64,000 nt of DNA from CAZGUG01 sp964625335 (GTDB lineage Bacteria > Bacillota > Clostridia > Ch29), in NCBI GenBank assembly GCA_964625335.1, contig CAZVBE010000003.1, forward strand, positions 1 through 64,000, written 5' to 3'. The translations under genes were made by a program, and so were the position numbers. This document shows, piece by piece, positions 34,443-43,844 of the stretch. The notes under the pieces are model-generated. The model worked only from the letters and a program-made list of their open reading frames with translations. It did no database searches and had not been told where the DNA came from. How positions within the stretch are numbered: position 1 is the stretch's first letter; the number at the start of each line of letters is the position of its first letter.

Positions 34443-37067
34443 ATGGGTAGAAAACAAAAGCTGAAAAAAGAAAGGAAAGAGGCTGCTGCAACACACGAAG
34501 CACAGCCGGCCGAAAAAACCGGCCTGTTTTGGACTGTTTTTATCGCGCTTTGTATTTTAATGATATATCCCCCGTTTTTCAGGGGATTGTACTTCTCAAA
34601 GGAGTTTTTACCCACCCATGCCTTTTTCGCGCTGTTATTTGGCCTGTGGTGGATATATAAGCTTTCGGAAAAAAAGGATACAGGCTTTCTGACATGTCCC
34701 TTGGATTATGCGGTTTTAGGCATAGTGCTGGCATACACAGTATCCCTGATACCGGCGGTAAATATAAGGGCTGCCATCGGAGAGCTGCTGAAAAATATAA
34801 ATTATTTCATCGCCTTCTGGCTGGCTGCCGAGATGACCAAAGAACTCAAAAAGCCGCAGCTTTTGCTTAATATACTGCTGGCAAGCGCCACTTTGGTTGC
34901 CCTTTTAGGCATAGGGGCCGCAGCCGGGACTTTTAACTATCCAGGGGCATTTTCGGGAGGCAGGATTTATTCATCCCTTCAGTACCCCAATACCCTGGCT
35001 ACATACCTGACAGCCGCATTCTTTATTTCCATGACGCTGCTTTTAAACTGCGAACATAAATGGGGAAGATACGTCTATCCCGGCATAAACTTTACACTGC
35101 TGCTGGTATTCATATTTACATACTCAAGGGGCGCATGGCTTGCATTCCCCTTTATAATGGTTCTGTATCTTATAGGGTTATCCAGGGATAAAAGAATCAG
35201 CGCTGTAGTTATATTCATCATGACTTTGCTTCCAACCCTTTTCTGCTTGCAGGGCTTTAGCTCGGCCATATCCGACGGGGTACAGTCAAAGGCATGGCTG
35301 TGGTACCTGGCCGGAACTGCCTTAACCGTTGCCCTGGCGCTATTCAGCCGCTTTGCGGTAAAATACGTATCACGGCTAAACAAGAAAACAGTAATCGCCG
35401 CTGCCGGCGCAGGTTTTGCAGTACTTGCCGTGCTGGCAGGCACATTATATAGATACATCCCCGAAAGCATATTAAGAAGATTAAGCCTAATTAGCTTGGA
35501 GCAACAAAGCGCTGCTACCAGGCTTGAATACTACCGGGATGCCTTTAAAATAATCAAAGACTACCCTATATTTGGCGCCGGCGGAGGGGGATGGGCGTCC
35601 CTGTACCAGGGGTACCAGTCCCGCCTGTACTGGACAACCGAGGTCCACAGCTATTTCCTCCAGACATGGGTGGAAACCGGGACGTTGGGTTTTGCAATCC
35701 TTTGCGCCACATGCCTCATCCTGGCCTATGAAATGTTTAAATTCCTAAGGAAAAAAGAAACGGATGCCGGTTACAGGAACTATGTCTGGGTTGCCTTTGT
35801 AGGGGCATTCGCAATAGGTGCCCACAGCGTGATAGATTTTAACCTGTCCCTTGGCGCAGTAGCCCTTTTCCTGTGGTTTCTTATCGGCATAGTAAGAGGG
35901 GGCATATCATATGGTGAAGAAGGCGCGGATACGCCAATAAAACCCAAAAGATACATCAGCCCTGTTGCTGCAAGATATTATCTTTTTACCATACTCCCGG
36001 CGATGCTGGTCATAGTTTTTTCGTTAGGCCTTCTTATCGGGGAAGTAAGGGCCGGGGAAGCAGGCAGGTACATGCAGGAGGGCTACCTGTCCGAAGCCCT
36101 TGAAGTATATGATGAGGCTACACGGTTTGACCCTTTTAATACGGTGTACAGGGCGGAAAAGGCGCAGGTGCTGGAATTTATAGGGCAGCATACCGAAGAA
36201 ACTTCGTTTATGCAAAGAGCCGGGGAAGAATATGAAAAAGCATTGAAATATGACAGGTATAGTTCAAAGAACCATTCGGTAGCGGGCTTTTACTATTTGA
36301 AGACTGGACAGGCGGAGAAAGGATTCGAACACATTGAAAGGGCAATTAAGCTTCATCCTTACCTGATAGATTACTACGAAGAAAAAGCCTTCGCCTATAA
36401 AGAACTGGTCGAATACATGATTGAAAACAGGAACCCGGAGGAGGCCGCGGGGTACATACAAAAGACACTGGCAATAGCGGAGGATATACGCCTTCTAAAC
36501 GAAAACTCTTCACGTCCTGTCGAAACAACCTACCGACTGCTTACAGACCTTGAAAGATTAGCGTTTATGGGGGACGAGGTTGATAACAGGAGGATACACA
36601 GAATAGCCGACAGGATTGTATTTGCAACCATCCGGATGTTTGATACTTCTGATGACCATATACCCGATTTCTGGAGGACAGGCAACAGCGAAGGCGGAGC
36701 TATTGATACCGTGATAAAAGAAGAAGGAGACGAACGGGTCTTAAGACTGGAAAACCCGGGCGATGGTCGCGGCTATATCTACACCGGAAACTTTGCCCTG
36801 CAGCCTGACGAGTGGTACCTTCTGACCTTCAAAGCAAAGGGTGATATAAATCCCAAAAATTTCAGGGTTTATATACGCAGCAGAAGCGGAGAGGGCACCC
36901 AGGGTTCTTTAAGTTCGGTAAAAATATCCGAAGAATGGCAGGAATTTGAGCTTGAGTTTCAGACCACCGAAGATATAGAACCGGGAAATCAATATATCAG
37001 GATAGACCACAGAGGGAATGACAACGGATATCTTGAGATAAAGGATATTATCATCAGGGAATGGTAA
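34443..37067 (+). CDS. O-antigen ligase / polymerase (Wzy_C) family membrane protein with TPR and C-terminal carbohydrate-binding-like domain
   Basis: An 874-aa membrane protein. About a dozen transmembrane segments (residues 25-470) contain the Wzy_C/O-antigen-ligase signature region (FTYSRGAWLAFPF, EVHSYFLQTWVETG with the catalytic-type histidine, HSVIDFNLSL). A soluble part with tetratricopeptide repeats (about 530-700; YMQEGYLSEALEVYDEATRF) and a C-terminal beta-sandwich like a carbohydrate-binding module (WYLLTFKAKGDINPKNFRV) follow. This class joins or polymerises lipid-linked glycans at the outer membrane face; in S-layer organisms it is a candidate for surface-protein O-glycosylation. 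ATG 34443 is preferred over 34413 because AAAGGAG lies seven bases upstream. Confidence 0.85.
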   Translation: MGRKQKLKKERKEAAATHEAQPAEKTGLFWTVFIALCILMIYPPFFRGLYFSKEFLPTHAFFALLFGLWWIYKLSEKKDTGFLTCPLDYAVLGIVLAYTVSLIPAVNIRAAIGELLKNINYFIAFWLAAEMTKELKKPQLLLNILLASATLVALLGIGAAAGTFNYPGAFSGGRIYSSLQYPNTLATYLTAAFFISMTLLLNCEHKWGRYVYPGINFTLLLVFIFTYSRGAWLAFPFIMVLYLIGLSRDKRISAVVIFIMTLLPTLFCLQGFSSAISDGVQSKAWLWYLAGTALTVALALFSRFAVKYVSRLNKKTVIAAAGAGFAVLAVLAGTLYRYIPESILRRLSLISLEQQSAATRLEYYRDAFKIIKDYPIFGAGGGGWASLYQGYQSRLYWTTEVHSYFLQTWVETGTLGFAILCATCLILAYEMFKFLRKKETDAGYRNYVWVAFVGAFAIGAHSVIDFNLSLGAVALFLWFLIGIVRGGISYGEEGADTPIKPKRYISPVAARYYLFTILPAMLVIVFSLGLLIGEVRAGEAGRYMQEGYLSEALEVYDEATRFDPFNTVYRAEKAQVLEFIGQHTEETSFMQRAGEEYEKALKYDRYSSKNHSVAGFYYLKTGQAEKGFEHIERAIKLHPYLIDYYEEKAFAYKELVEYMIENRNPEEAAGYIQKTLAIAEDIRLLNENSSRPVETTYRLLTDLERLAFMGDEVDNRRIHRIADRIVFATIRMFDTSDDHIPDFWRTGNSEGGAIDTVIKEEGDERVLRLENPGDGRGYIYTGNFALQPDEWYLLTFKAKGDINPKNFRVYIRSRSGEGTQGSLSSVKISEEWQEFELEFQTTEDIEPGNQYIRIDHRGNDNGYLEIKDIIIREW

Positions 37068-37151
37068 AACAATAGAATTTATGGAGGATTTGAGGTTTCA
37101 ATGTCGAAGTACAGTTAGTGCTGAACTAGATTTTTACGGGAGGGCGTATAG

Positions 37152-38411
37152 GTGGAACCAAATGTAGAAAACTCATATCCTGAAGAAATATCACTGCGCG
37201 AGATTATTGAGATACTTCTAAAAGGGTGGAAACTAATCGCTGCTGTGACGCTTATAGCAGTTCTTATAAGCGCAGTGGTCAGCTTTTTTATAATTGAGCC
37301 GGTCTATGAAACGTCTGTTGGACTAAAGATTTCAGCAACAGGCGGGGCGGATACATCACAATCGGAAGGCATATCAGGAATACTGAATTCCGTGCCCGGT
37401 TTTATGGTACCGACCCTTGATACATATAAAGAAAGGGTAAAAAACCCCGCTGTACTCAAAGACGTATTGGATGAACTGGGAGGCCGTTACGGTAAACTGA
37501 CCGAAGCGGCGCTGGCAGCAAAAATTAATGTGGAAGCAGTTACCGACGACAATCTCATAAGGGTAACGGTTAAGGACAGCGACCCGATGCGGGCAGCCGA
37601 TATAGCCAACAGCCTGGCAGTAAACTTTGCGGCCTATGCTTCGGCAAAGGATGAGGAGCAGGCATTGGCGGCGTATCAGTATATTGAAGAACAAGCCAAT
37701 ACGCAGAAGGAAAAGCTTAATCTGGCCCTGGCACAATACAGTGAATTTGTTGGGCAGCCGGGAGGCGTGCAGGAACTTCAGGCAGAGATAGACGGCAGAC
37801 TTTTGCTTATAACCGATTATACGGTGCAGTATGCACAAAAAGAAGTAGAAGAAAACGCAAAAAAAGCAGCTTTGGATACTATGCAAAAGGAGCTGGCCGG
37901 TACCGATAAAATGTTGATAATTATGAAAAACCTGTCGGACCAAAGCCCTGACCGAACAGGGCAGTTAACAATGGAAGAGCAGCAGATTAACCCCAATTAT
38001 CTGGCACTGGAGAACTCTCTGTTTGTCTTGAAGTCCGAACTGGCCATGCTGGCCGCCGAAAAGCGAAGCATCACGGCTCAGTTAGACCGTAATACTGAGA
38101 AACTCGCGAGTCTGCAAGCAGAACTGGCGGAAAAACAGCAACAAGAGAGTATTTTGAAAAGAAATCTTGAATTGTCACAGGAAACTTACGATTCGTTCCA
38201 CAGCAAATATGAAGCAATAAGGATCGCTCAGTCTATCCCGGCAGGACAAGACAGCATCACGATAGCAGCCCCGGCAGTGGAACCAACCGCTCCTGTGGCA
38301 CCGAGAAGAAGCCTTAATGTGGCTATAGCAGCAGTGCTGGGACTTATGGTATCGGTATTTATTGTGTTCATCAAGGATTACTGGGATAAGACAGGCAGAG
38401 CTTCCAAGTAA
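37152..38411 (+). CDS. Wzz-type polysaccharide chain-length determinant protein
   Basis: A 419-aa protein with the Wzz layout: a cytoplasmic start (EISLREIIEILLKGWK), a first membrane helix (about 28-52), a long coiled-coil extracellular part (about 150-360) and a final helix (LNVAIAAVLGLMVSVFIVF). It ends with a short basic tail and no tyrosine-kinase domain. It controls glycan chain length together with the polymerase. The start is GTG 37152 with GGGAGG ten bases upstream. The 84-bp gap from the ligase gene holds only a five-codon frame (atg 37101). Confidence 0.85.
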   Translation: MEPNVENSYPEEISLREIIEILLKGWKLIAAVTLIAVLISAVVSFFIIEPVYETSVGLKISATGGADTSQSEGISGILNSVPGFMVPTLDTYKERVKNPAVLKDVLDELGGRYGKLTEAALAAKINVEAVTDDNLIRVTVKDSDPMRAADIANSLAVNFAAYASAKDEEQALAAYQYIEEQANTQKEKLNLALAQYSEFVGQPGGVQELQAEIDGRLLLITDYTVQYAQKEVEENAKKAALDTMQKELAGTDKMLIIMKNLSDQSPDRTGQLTMEEQQINPNYLALENSLFVLKSELAMLAAEKRSITAQLDRNTEKLASLQAELAEKQQQESILKRNLELSQETYDSFHSKYEAIRIAQSIPAGQDSITIAAPAVEPTAPVAPRRSLNVAIAAVLGLMVSVFIVFIKDYWDKTGRASK

Positions 38412-38516
38412 GAGGATAAACTGTTCTCATAAGCCGAGTTCTTTTAAAACATATGATTAGTAAAAGACTTCTATAGGCAACGTTTTGTAAAGAAATGAAG
38501 ACGAGAAGGTGAGCAT

Positions 38517-39020
38517 TTGAAAGCTTGGTGCGTGTTTTGCAGAACAGGTTCAGAGAAAGGTGTTGCTCAATTTGTGACCACACTAAACGGTAGGGTTGAA
38601 GCAATCGCACCCGTCCGTGTTCTACAGGAGAAACGCAAAGGAAAGTGGGTACAGCGTGAGCAAATTTTATTTCCTGGATATGTGTTCCTTTATGCAGAGG
38701 AAGAAATAAAATTCGAATTGATAAAAAAAGTCCCTAGACTTTCTAAGATATTGGATTATGAAGCCGGTTTGAAAGAACTGCGCGGAAGTGATTACGAGTA
38801 TTCTAAGTGGATATATCGCCATCAAGGCCATATCGGCACATCCAAGGTATTGACGGAAGGCAGAACCGCCAAAGTTATAGATGGGCCCTTGCTAGATGGT
38901 TTTGGAACTATAGTGAAGCTAGACAAGCATAAGCGGAGAGTTTGGATTGAGTTAGAATTTGACGGACAGGTACGTTTAGTTTCGCTTAGCGCAGAATGTG
39001 TGGAATTGCAGAAAAACTAA
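38517..39020 (+). CDS. loaP: LoaP/UpxY-type NusG paralogue (transcription antiterminator)
   Basis: A 167-aa protein with a NusG N-terminal domain (WCVFCRTGSEKGVAQF, LFPGYVFLYAEEE) and a C-terminal KOW domain (about 120-160; GRTAKVIDGPLLDGFGTIVKL). It binds RNA polymerase, and family members such as LoaP let it read through terminators in long polysaccharide or antibiotic operons. A terminator-like hairpin lies just downstream at 39096-39170, ahead of a 16-kb biosynthetic operon. The start is TTG 38517 with AAGGTGA five to six bases upstream. The symbol is by family resemblance. Confidence 0.85.
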   Translation: MKAWCVFCRTGSEKGVAQFVTTLNGRVEAIAPVRVLQEKRKGKWVQREQILFPGYVFLYAEEEIKFELIKKVPRLSKILDYEAGLKELRGSDYEYSKWIYRHQGHIGTSKVLTEGRTAKVIDGPLLDGFGTIVKLDKHKRRVWIELEFDGQVRLVSLSAECVELQKN

Positions 39021-39095
39021 TGTTCGACTAGAAATTAAAGAAAAAGCTTTATTTACATAAATCATCGCCAGGGGCGTGTTTATTGTGATAAAGCC

Positions 39096-39170
39096 GCATA
39101 GCCAGTACTTGTGTTGTGTGGGAACGAAAAAATGAGAGCCCAGACGACATGGCGAAGCTATGCATTTTTT
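39096..39170 (+). promoter_or_regulatory. Leader terminator/attenuator, probable target of the LoaP-like protein
   Basis: gcatagc (39096-39102) pairs with gctatgc (39157-39163), followed by six T (39165-39170): an intrinsic terminator. The upper stem pairs 39111-39122 with 39139-39150 (11 of 12 positions, two by G-U), with an apical loop of 16 nt. A smaller cgcc/ggcg hairpin precedes it (about 39066-39075). The rest of the 293-bp spacer has one 8-bp hairpin (39224-39231 / 39241-39248) and the ribosome site of the next gene. Confidence 0.6.
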
Positions 39171-39313
39171 GAGGATGTTGAATAATCTTTCAAAATTTTA
39201 ATCATAAGATTGAAGAGAACCATTTCAGTATTCTTTGATTATACTGAAAACATTATTGAGAATAGAGAGATTTTTACAACGGAGGCATTCATAAAATCAG
39301 GAGGAATTACCAA

Positions 39314-39937
39314 ATGGTTTACTTAAAAATTAAAAGATTAATCGATACCATACTTTCATTTTTAGGACTTATTATATTATCTCCTGTTTTTCTAGTACTT
39401 ATAATAGCAATCAAGCTTGACTCCTCTGGCCCGGTTCTCTTTAAACAGAAGAGAGTGGGGATCCATAAGAGTCATTTTAATATACTGAAGTTTAGGACCA
39501 TGAGAATCGATACGCCGAAGGACATTCCTACGCACCTTTTAGAGAATCCTGATCAGTGGATCACTAAAGTTGGAAAGTTCCTACGCAGAACATCTCTAGA
39601 CGAGCTGCCACAGATCATCAATATCTTTAAAGGTGAGATGAGCATCATCGGTCCTAGACCTGCTCTTTGGAATCAGTATGATCTTATTGAAGAGAGAGAC
39701 AAATACGGTGCAAATGACGTACCGGTTGGACTTGCAGGGTGGGCGCAGATTAATGGTAGAGATGAACTTGAGATTGATGTGAAGGCAAGACTTGATGGTG
39801 AATACGCTGAGAAGATTGGGTTCTTGATGGATGTTAGGTGCTTCTTTGGGACGATATTTAGTGTTCTTAGAAGTGATGGAGTTGTTGAAGGCGGGACAGG
39901 AACGAAAAAAGCTGATAAAGAATCGGTGAAACAATAA
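39314..39937 (+). CDS. Undecaprenyl-phosphate sugar phosphotransferase (small monotopic type)
   Basis: A 207-aa initiating phosphoglycosyl transferase that transfers a sugar-1-phosphate to undecaprenyl phosphate. It has one N-terminal re-entrant membrane helix (LIDTILSFLGLIILSPVFLV) and the catalytic core: FKQKRVG, FRTMR, the catalytic Asp-Glu pair in RRTSLDELPQ, IIGPRP, and GLAGWAQINGRDEL. Size and layout match PglC/EpsL-type enzymes. The ribosome site is AGGAGG nine bases upstream. It is the first gene of the AT-rich polysaccharide operon, and the codon and base use change visibly from here. Confidence 0.93.
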   Translation: MVYLKIKRLIDTILSFLGLIILSPVFLVLIIAIKLDSSGPVLFKQKRVGIHKSHFNILKFRTMRIDTPKDIPTHLLENPDQWITKVGKFLRRTSLDELPQIINIFKGEMSIIGPRPALWNQYDLIEERDKYGANDVPVGLAGWAQINGRDELEIDVKARLDGEYAEKIGFLMDVRCFFGTIFSVLRSDGVVEGGTGTKKADKESVKQ

Positions 39938-39958
39938 TGATTAGATGAGGTGCTTTGA

Positions 39959-41737
39959 ATGGACAATAAGTTAATACTTTTCATGAATACAATAAAGTAT
40001 CTCAAACTTTCTCAAGGCCTATATAGAGTGACGAATAGATTGAACAGAGAACTTTACAAACGTAAGATTTTAAGAATCAACACACCAAGCGAAATCAAAG
40101 CAACAGAGAATACTAATTTTTTAATTCCAAGTTTGGACTTTAATAATGAGTATTTAAGTAGATTTGACACGGATAGAATCTTGAATAATGAATTTAACTT
40201 CATAAATATCAACCACAAAGTTTCACTAGATACCGCATGGAATGATAAGTCTCTTCAGCATTTATGGAGATACAATCTTCATTATTTTGAGTATTTGTAC
40301 AAACTAGGATTTCAATATCTTAATGAAGATAAGAACCCTAAGTATTATGAAAAATATAAAGAACTAGTAGTTAATTGGATTGACAATAATCTGTGTCCCT
40401 ATGGAGATGGTTGGCATCCATATACGATTTCATTAAGAATCACTAATTGGATTTCAACATATGGAATCTTCATAGACGAAATAAAAAATGATATTAGTTT
40501 TAGAAATCAGATGGTTGGATCTCTTTATATTCAATATAGTTATTTGCAGAAGCATCTTGAGAAAGATGTTTTAGGCAATCATTATTTTGAAAATATTAAA
40601 GCCTTAATAATAGGTAGTATTTTTTTTGAAGAAGAACATGTTAAATCTAAATTTATAAAAGAACTCTTGAAACAATTGAAAGAACAGATATTAGTAGACG
40701 GAATGCATTTTGAATTAACTCCTATGTATCACAGAATCATTCTAGAAGGTTTGATTAAGATAATTGTGTGGTTAAAGAATGAATCTGTATATGCAAAATT
40801 AAGTCAGTACATTAACAAAATGATAGATGTGATGTATAGCTTTGAAGAAGGATTCGGCAAAACGCCTGCATTTAATGATAGTACAGATGGGATTAGTAAA
40901 AGTTACGATTGCTTATTAGAAACTTGTAAACAAGAGTTTGACCTAACCCCTAAGTTTATAGATTCATTTAATGAGAGTGGATATTACATTCTTAGAAATG
41001 ATCAATATAAATTGATATTTGATTGTGGTGAAATATGCCCTTCATATTTGCCAGCTCATGGACATTGTGATGCTTTAAGTTATGAACTATCAATAGAAGG
41101 GATACCAATCCTAGTTAATTCAGGGACATATCAATATAAAGGCGGGGAGTGGAGAAACTACTTTAGAAAAACTAAAACCCATAACACAGTTATGATTGGA
41201 GATAGAGAGCAGTCACAATTTTGGGGGAGTTTTAGAGTTGCAAATAGGATTAGCGATGTAAAAAGAAGTCGCTTTAATTATAAAGGGCTAAATTTTATCA
41301 GTGGTGCATATAAGACATACTTTGGAGCAAAACACACTAGGTTTATTGGTGAGATAGATGAGAATGTCCTATTGGTATTGGACAAAGTAGAATCAAATTC
41401 TAGTGAAGAAGTTAGAAGTTATGTTCACCTAAATCCTGATGTGAAAGTATCTCTTAGCGAAACTATTAAAATTAAGAGCGATAACATGTCTGTAGATATC
41501 ATCCCTGTCTCTGTGAAAGATGCATCTATATCAAAAGGGTGGTATTCGAGAGCTTTTAATTTGAAAGAAGAGAATAAGCACATTGTTTTCTCTAAGAGTG
41601 ATGATGTAGATTTCTTTGGGTACTTAGTTTGCCTCAATGATACTAAGTGTAATGTGAAAATATCTAATGAAGTTCTAAAGATCGTAACTGATAAAGAATT
41701 CATTATAAATCTTAACAAGTTGGGAGAACGAACATGA
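39959..41737 (+). CDS. Heparinase II/III family protein
   Basis: A 592-aa protein. The N-terminal alpha/alpha toroid is of the heparinase II N-terminal type (WRYNLHYFEYLYKLG, WHPYTISLRITNWI, GNHYFENIKALIIG). The C-terminal heparinase II/III beta-sandwich has YLPAHGHCDALSYELSIEG and NSGTYQYKGGEWRNYFRKT. No signal peptide is seen, which is usual for copies in capsule clusters, where the role may be editing or synthesis quality control rather than degradation. It overlaps the next gene by four bases (ATGA), so it belongs to the operon. Confidence 0.88.
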   Translation: MDNKLILFMNTIKYLKLSQGLYRVTNRLNRELYKRKILRINTPSEIKATENTNFLIPSLDFNNEYLSRFDTDRILNNEFNFININHKVSLDTAWNDKSLQHLWRYNLHYFEYLYKLGFQYLNEDKNPKYYEKYKELVVNWIDNNLCPYGDGWHPYTISLRITNWISTYGIFIDEIKNDISFRNQMVGSLYIQYSYLQKHLEKDVLGNHYFENIKALIIGSIFFEEEHVKSKFIKELLKQLKEQILVDGMHFELTPMYHRIILEGLIKIIVWLKNESVYAKLSQYINKMIDVMYSFEEGFGKTPAFNDSTDGISKSYDCLLETCKQEFDLTPKFIDSFNESGYYILRNDQYKLIFDCGEICPSYLPAHGHCDALSYELSIEGIPILVNSGTYQYKGGEWRNYFRKTKTHNTVMIGDREQSQFWGSFRVANRISDVKRSRFNYKGLNFISGAYKTYFGAKHTRFIGEIDENVLLVLDKVESNSSEEVRSYVHLNPDVKVSLSETIKIKSDNMSVDIIPVSVKDASISKGWYSRAFNLKEENKHIVFSKSDDVDFFGYLVCLNDTKCNVKISNEVLKIVTDKEFIINLNKLGERT

Positions 41738-42951
41738 AGATAGTAGTGATATGCCATTATTTCCCACCGGAAATTGGAGCACCATCTGCTCGATTATATG
41801 AGATGTCAAAACGGTGGGTTGAATTAGGATATGAAGTTCATGTTGTAACATGCTTTCCTAATCATCCGAATGGGATTATACCAGATGAATATAAAGGTAT
41901 GAAATATAAGTTTGAAAATATGGACGGGATTCATGTACATAGAAATTATATATATGCTACACCAAATAAAGGGTTTATTAAAAAGACATTAGGACACATC
42001 TCATTTATGTTTTCTTCTGTGATTTATTCCATAAAAAAAATTGACAAACCAGATGTAATCATAACAAGTTCACCAACTTTCTTTTCAATTTTTTCAGGCT
42101 ATTGGTACAGCCTAAGGAAAAAAGCAGATTTTATCCTTGAGATTAGAGACTTATGGCCAGCAGCTATGATTGAGTTGGGTGTAATTAAGGAAGGTTTTAT
42201 AACAAGAATACTTGAGAAAATGGAATTGTTCTTTTATAGAAAATGCAAAAAATTAATTATGGTTACTCAATCTTTTAAAGAGAATGTAGTTAGCCGTGGT
42301 ATCAATGGAGACAAGGTACATGTCATTACGAATGGTGTCAACCAGGAGCTTTTCTATCCAAAAGAAAAAAATCAAGAATTAATTGACAAATATAATCTTC
42401 AAGATAAGTTTGTGATTTCTTATGTTGGAGCGCATGGTATATCACAAAACTTAAACACAATATTAGAAGTCGCAAAAAAACTTAGAACATATAAAAATAT
42501 TGAATTTGTGTTTGTTGGTGAGGGCTCTGAAAAAGACAAACTTAAACAGATTGTCAGAGATGAAGGACTGATTAGCGTACAGTTTATTGATGCACAACCG
42601 AAGGAGATAATACCTGAATTTTACAACTCATCAGATTTATGTCTTATACCATTAAAGAATATTGAATTATTCAAGACATTTATTCCTTCAAAAATGTTTG
42701 AAATCATGGCTTGCGGAGTACCTATTATAGCAAGCTTAGAAGGTGAAGCAGCACAAATACTTGAGGATTCAAAAGCTGCACTAGTTGTACAACCAGATAA
42801 TCCTGATGAAATAGCTGTAGCAATTGAAGAACTAATAAATGATAAAGAAAAATATAATCAAATGAAAGTTAACGGACCTGGATTTGTTGAGAAAAACTAT
42901 TCAAGGAATAAGCTTGCTGAAAGGTACTTAGAGCTTATAAATAATGCGTAA
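41734..42951 (+). CDS. Glycosyltransferase family 4 protein (WbuB-like)
   Basis: A 405-aa GT-B glycosyltransferase. The N-terminal acceptor domain begins HYFPPEIGAPSARLYEMSKR, as in WbuB-type enzymes that transfer N-acetylfucosamine-like sugars. The C-terminal nucleotide-sugar domain has SYVGAHGISQNLNTILE and the E-X7-E-type segment PSKMFEIMACGVPIIAS. It acts on the lipid-linked glycan at the inner membrane face. Donor and acceptor cannot be read from sequence. Translationally coupled to the heparinase-like gene. Confidence 0.9.
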   Translation: MKIVVICHYFPPEIGAPSARLYEMSKRWVELGYEVHVVTCFPNHPNGIIPDEYKGMKYKFENMDGIHVHRNYIYATPNKGFIKKTLGHISFMFSSVIYSIKKIDKPDVIITSSPTFFSIFSGYWYSLRKKADFILEIRDLWPAAMIELGVIKEGFITRILEKMELFFYRKCKKLIMVTQSFKENVVSRGINGDKVHVITNGVNQELFYPKEKNQELIDKYNLQDKFVISYVGAHGISQNLNTILEVAKKLRTYKNIEFVFVGEGSEKDKLKQIVRDEGLISVQFIDAQPKEIIPEFYNSSDLCLIPLKNIELFKTFIPSKMFEIMACGVPIIASLEGEAAQILEDSKAALVVQPDNPDEIAVAIEELINDKEKYNQMKVNGPGFVEKNYSRNKLAERYLELINNA

Positions 42952-42962
42952 AGGATGGGAAG

Positions 42963-43844
42963 ATGATCTTATTAACTGGAGCCACAGGTTTTCTTGGTGG
43001 ATATGTACTAGAAGAGTTGGTAAAGCGAGGACATGAGGTTACTTGTTTTATTAGAGACACTAGTAATCTAGAGAAAATTAAACAACTTAATGTTCCTTAC
43101 ATATTTGGTGAACTAGATGATTTTCAATCAATTTGTAAAGCGTTAAAAGATAAAGAGGCTTTGATAAATATTGCATCTCTTGGATTTGGACATGCTCCTA
43201 ATATTGTTAATGCTTGTCAAAAAATGAATATCAAGAGAGCTATTTTTATCAGCACTACAGGGATTTTTACAAAATTGAATCCAGATAGCAAAGGCATACG
43301 AATTGAAGCAGAGCGTTTAATTAAAGAAAGCGATCTGGATTACACAATAATTAGACCTACTATGATTTACGGAACTCCGAAAGATAGAAATATGTGGAGG
43401 CTAGTTAAATATCTTAAGAGGCTGCCCGTGTTGCCAATACTAGGGAATGGAACATATTTGCAGCAGCCTGTTTATGTCAACGATCTAGCTTGGGCTGTTG
43501 TAAGTGCATATGAAACTGACACAAGCATAAAGAAGGCTTATGACATATCAGGTGCAAAGGCGTTTACGTATAATGAAGTTGTTGATATAACAGCAAACGC
43601 TATAGGTAAAAAGGTTTTAAAGATTCATATACCCATGAAACTTAGTTATAATTTACTGAAGTTTTATGAAAAAACTACAAGCAAACCAATTCTAAAAGCT
43701 GAACAGGTACTAAGGCTTAATGAAAACAAAGACTTTTCTCATGATGAAGCACGCAAGGATTTTGGATACAGCCCTTTGAGTTTTGAAGAGGGTATAAAAC
43801 ATGAAGTAGAGTATCTAGATTTAAGAAAGAAGGCAAATGTATGA
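42963..43844 (+). CDS. NAD(P)-dependent epimerase/dehydratase family protein
   Basis: A 293-aa extended short-chain dehydrogenase. The Rossmann nucleotide motif is GATGFLGGYV at the N-terminus. The typical YxxxK active site is not evident: the expected region reads STTGIFTKLNPDSKGIRIEAE, so it may be an NmrA-like or atypical member. IIRPTMIYGTP is the usual substrate-side motif. A role in making a deoxy-sugar nucleotide for the glycan is likely from context. It overlaps wecC by four bases. Confidence 0.85.
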   Translation: MILLTGATGFLGGYVLEELVKRGHEVTCFIRDTSNLEKIKQLNVPYIFGELDDFQSICKALKDKEALINIASLGFGHAPNIVNACQKMNIKRAIFISTTGIFTKLNPDSKGIRIEAERLIKESDLDYTIIRPTMIYGTPKDRNMWRLVKYLKRLPVLPILGNGTYLQQPVYVNDLAWAVVSAYETDTSIKKAYDISGAKAFTYNEVVDITANAIGKKVLKIHIPMKLSYNLLKFYEKTTSKPILKAEQVLRLNENKDFSHDEARKDFGYSPLSFEEGIKHEVEYLDLRKKANV

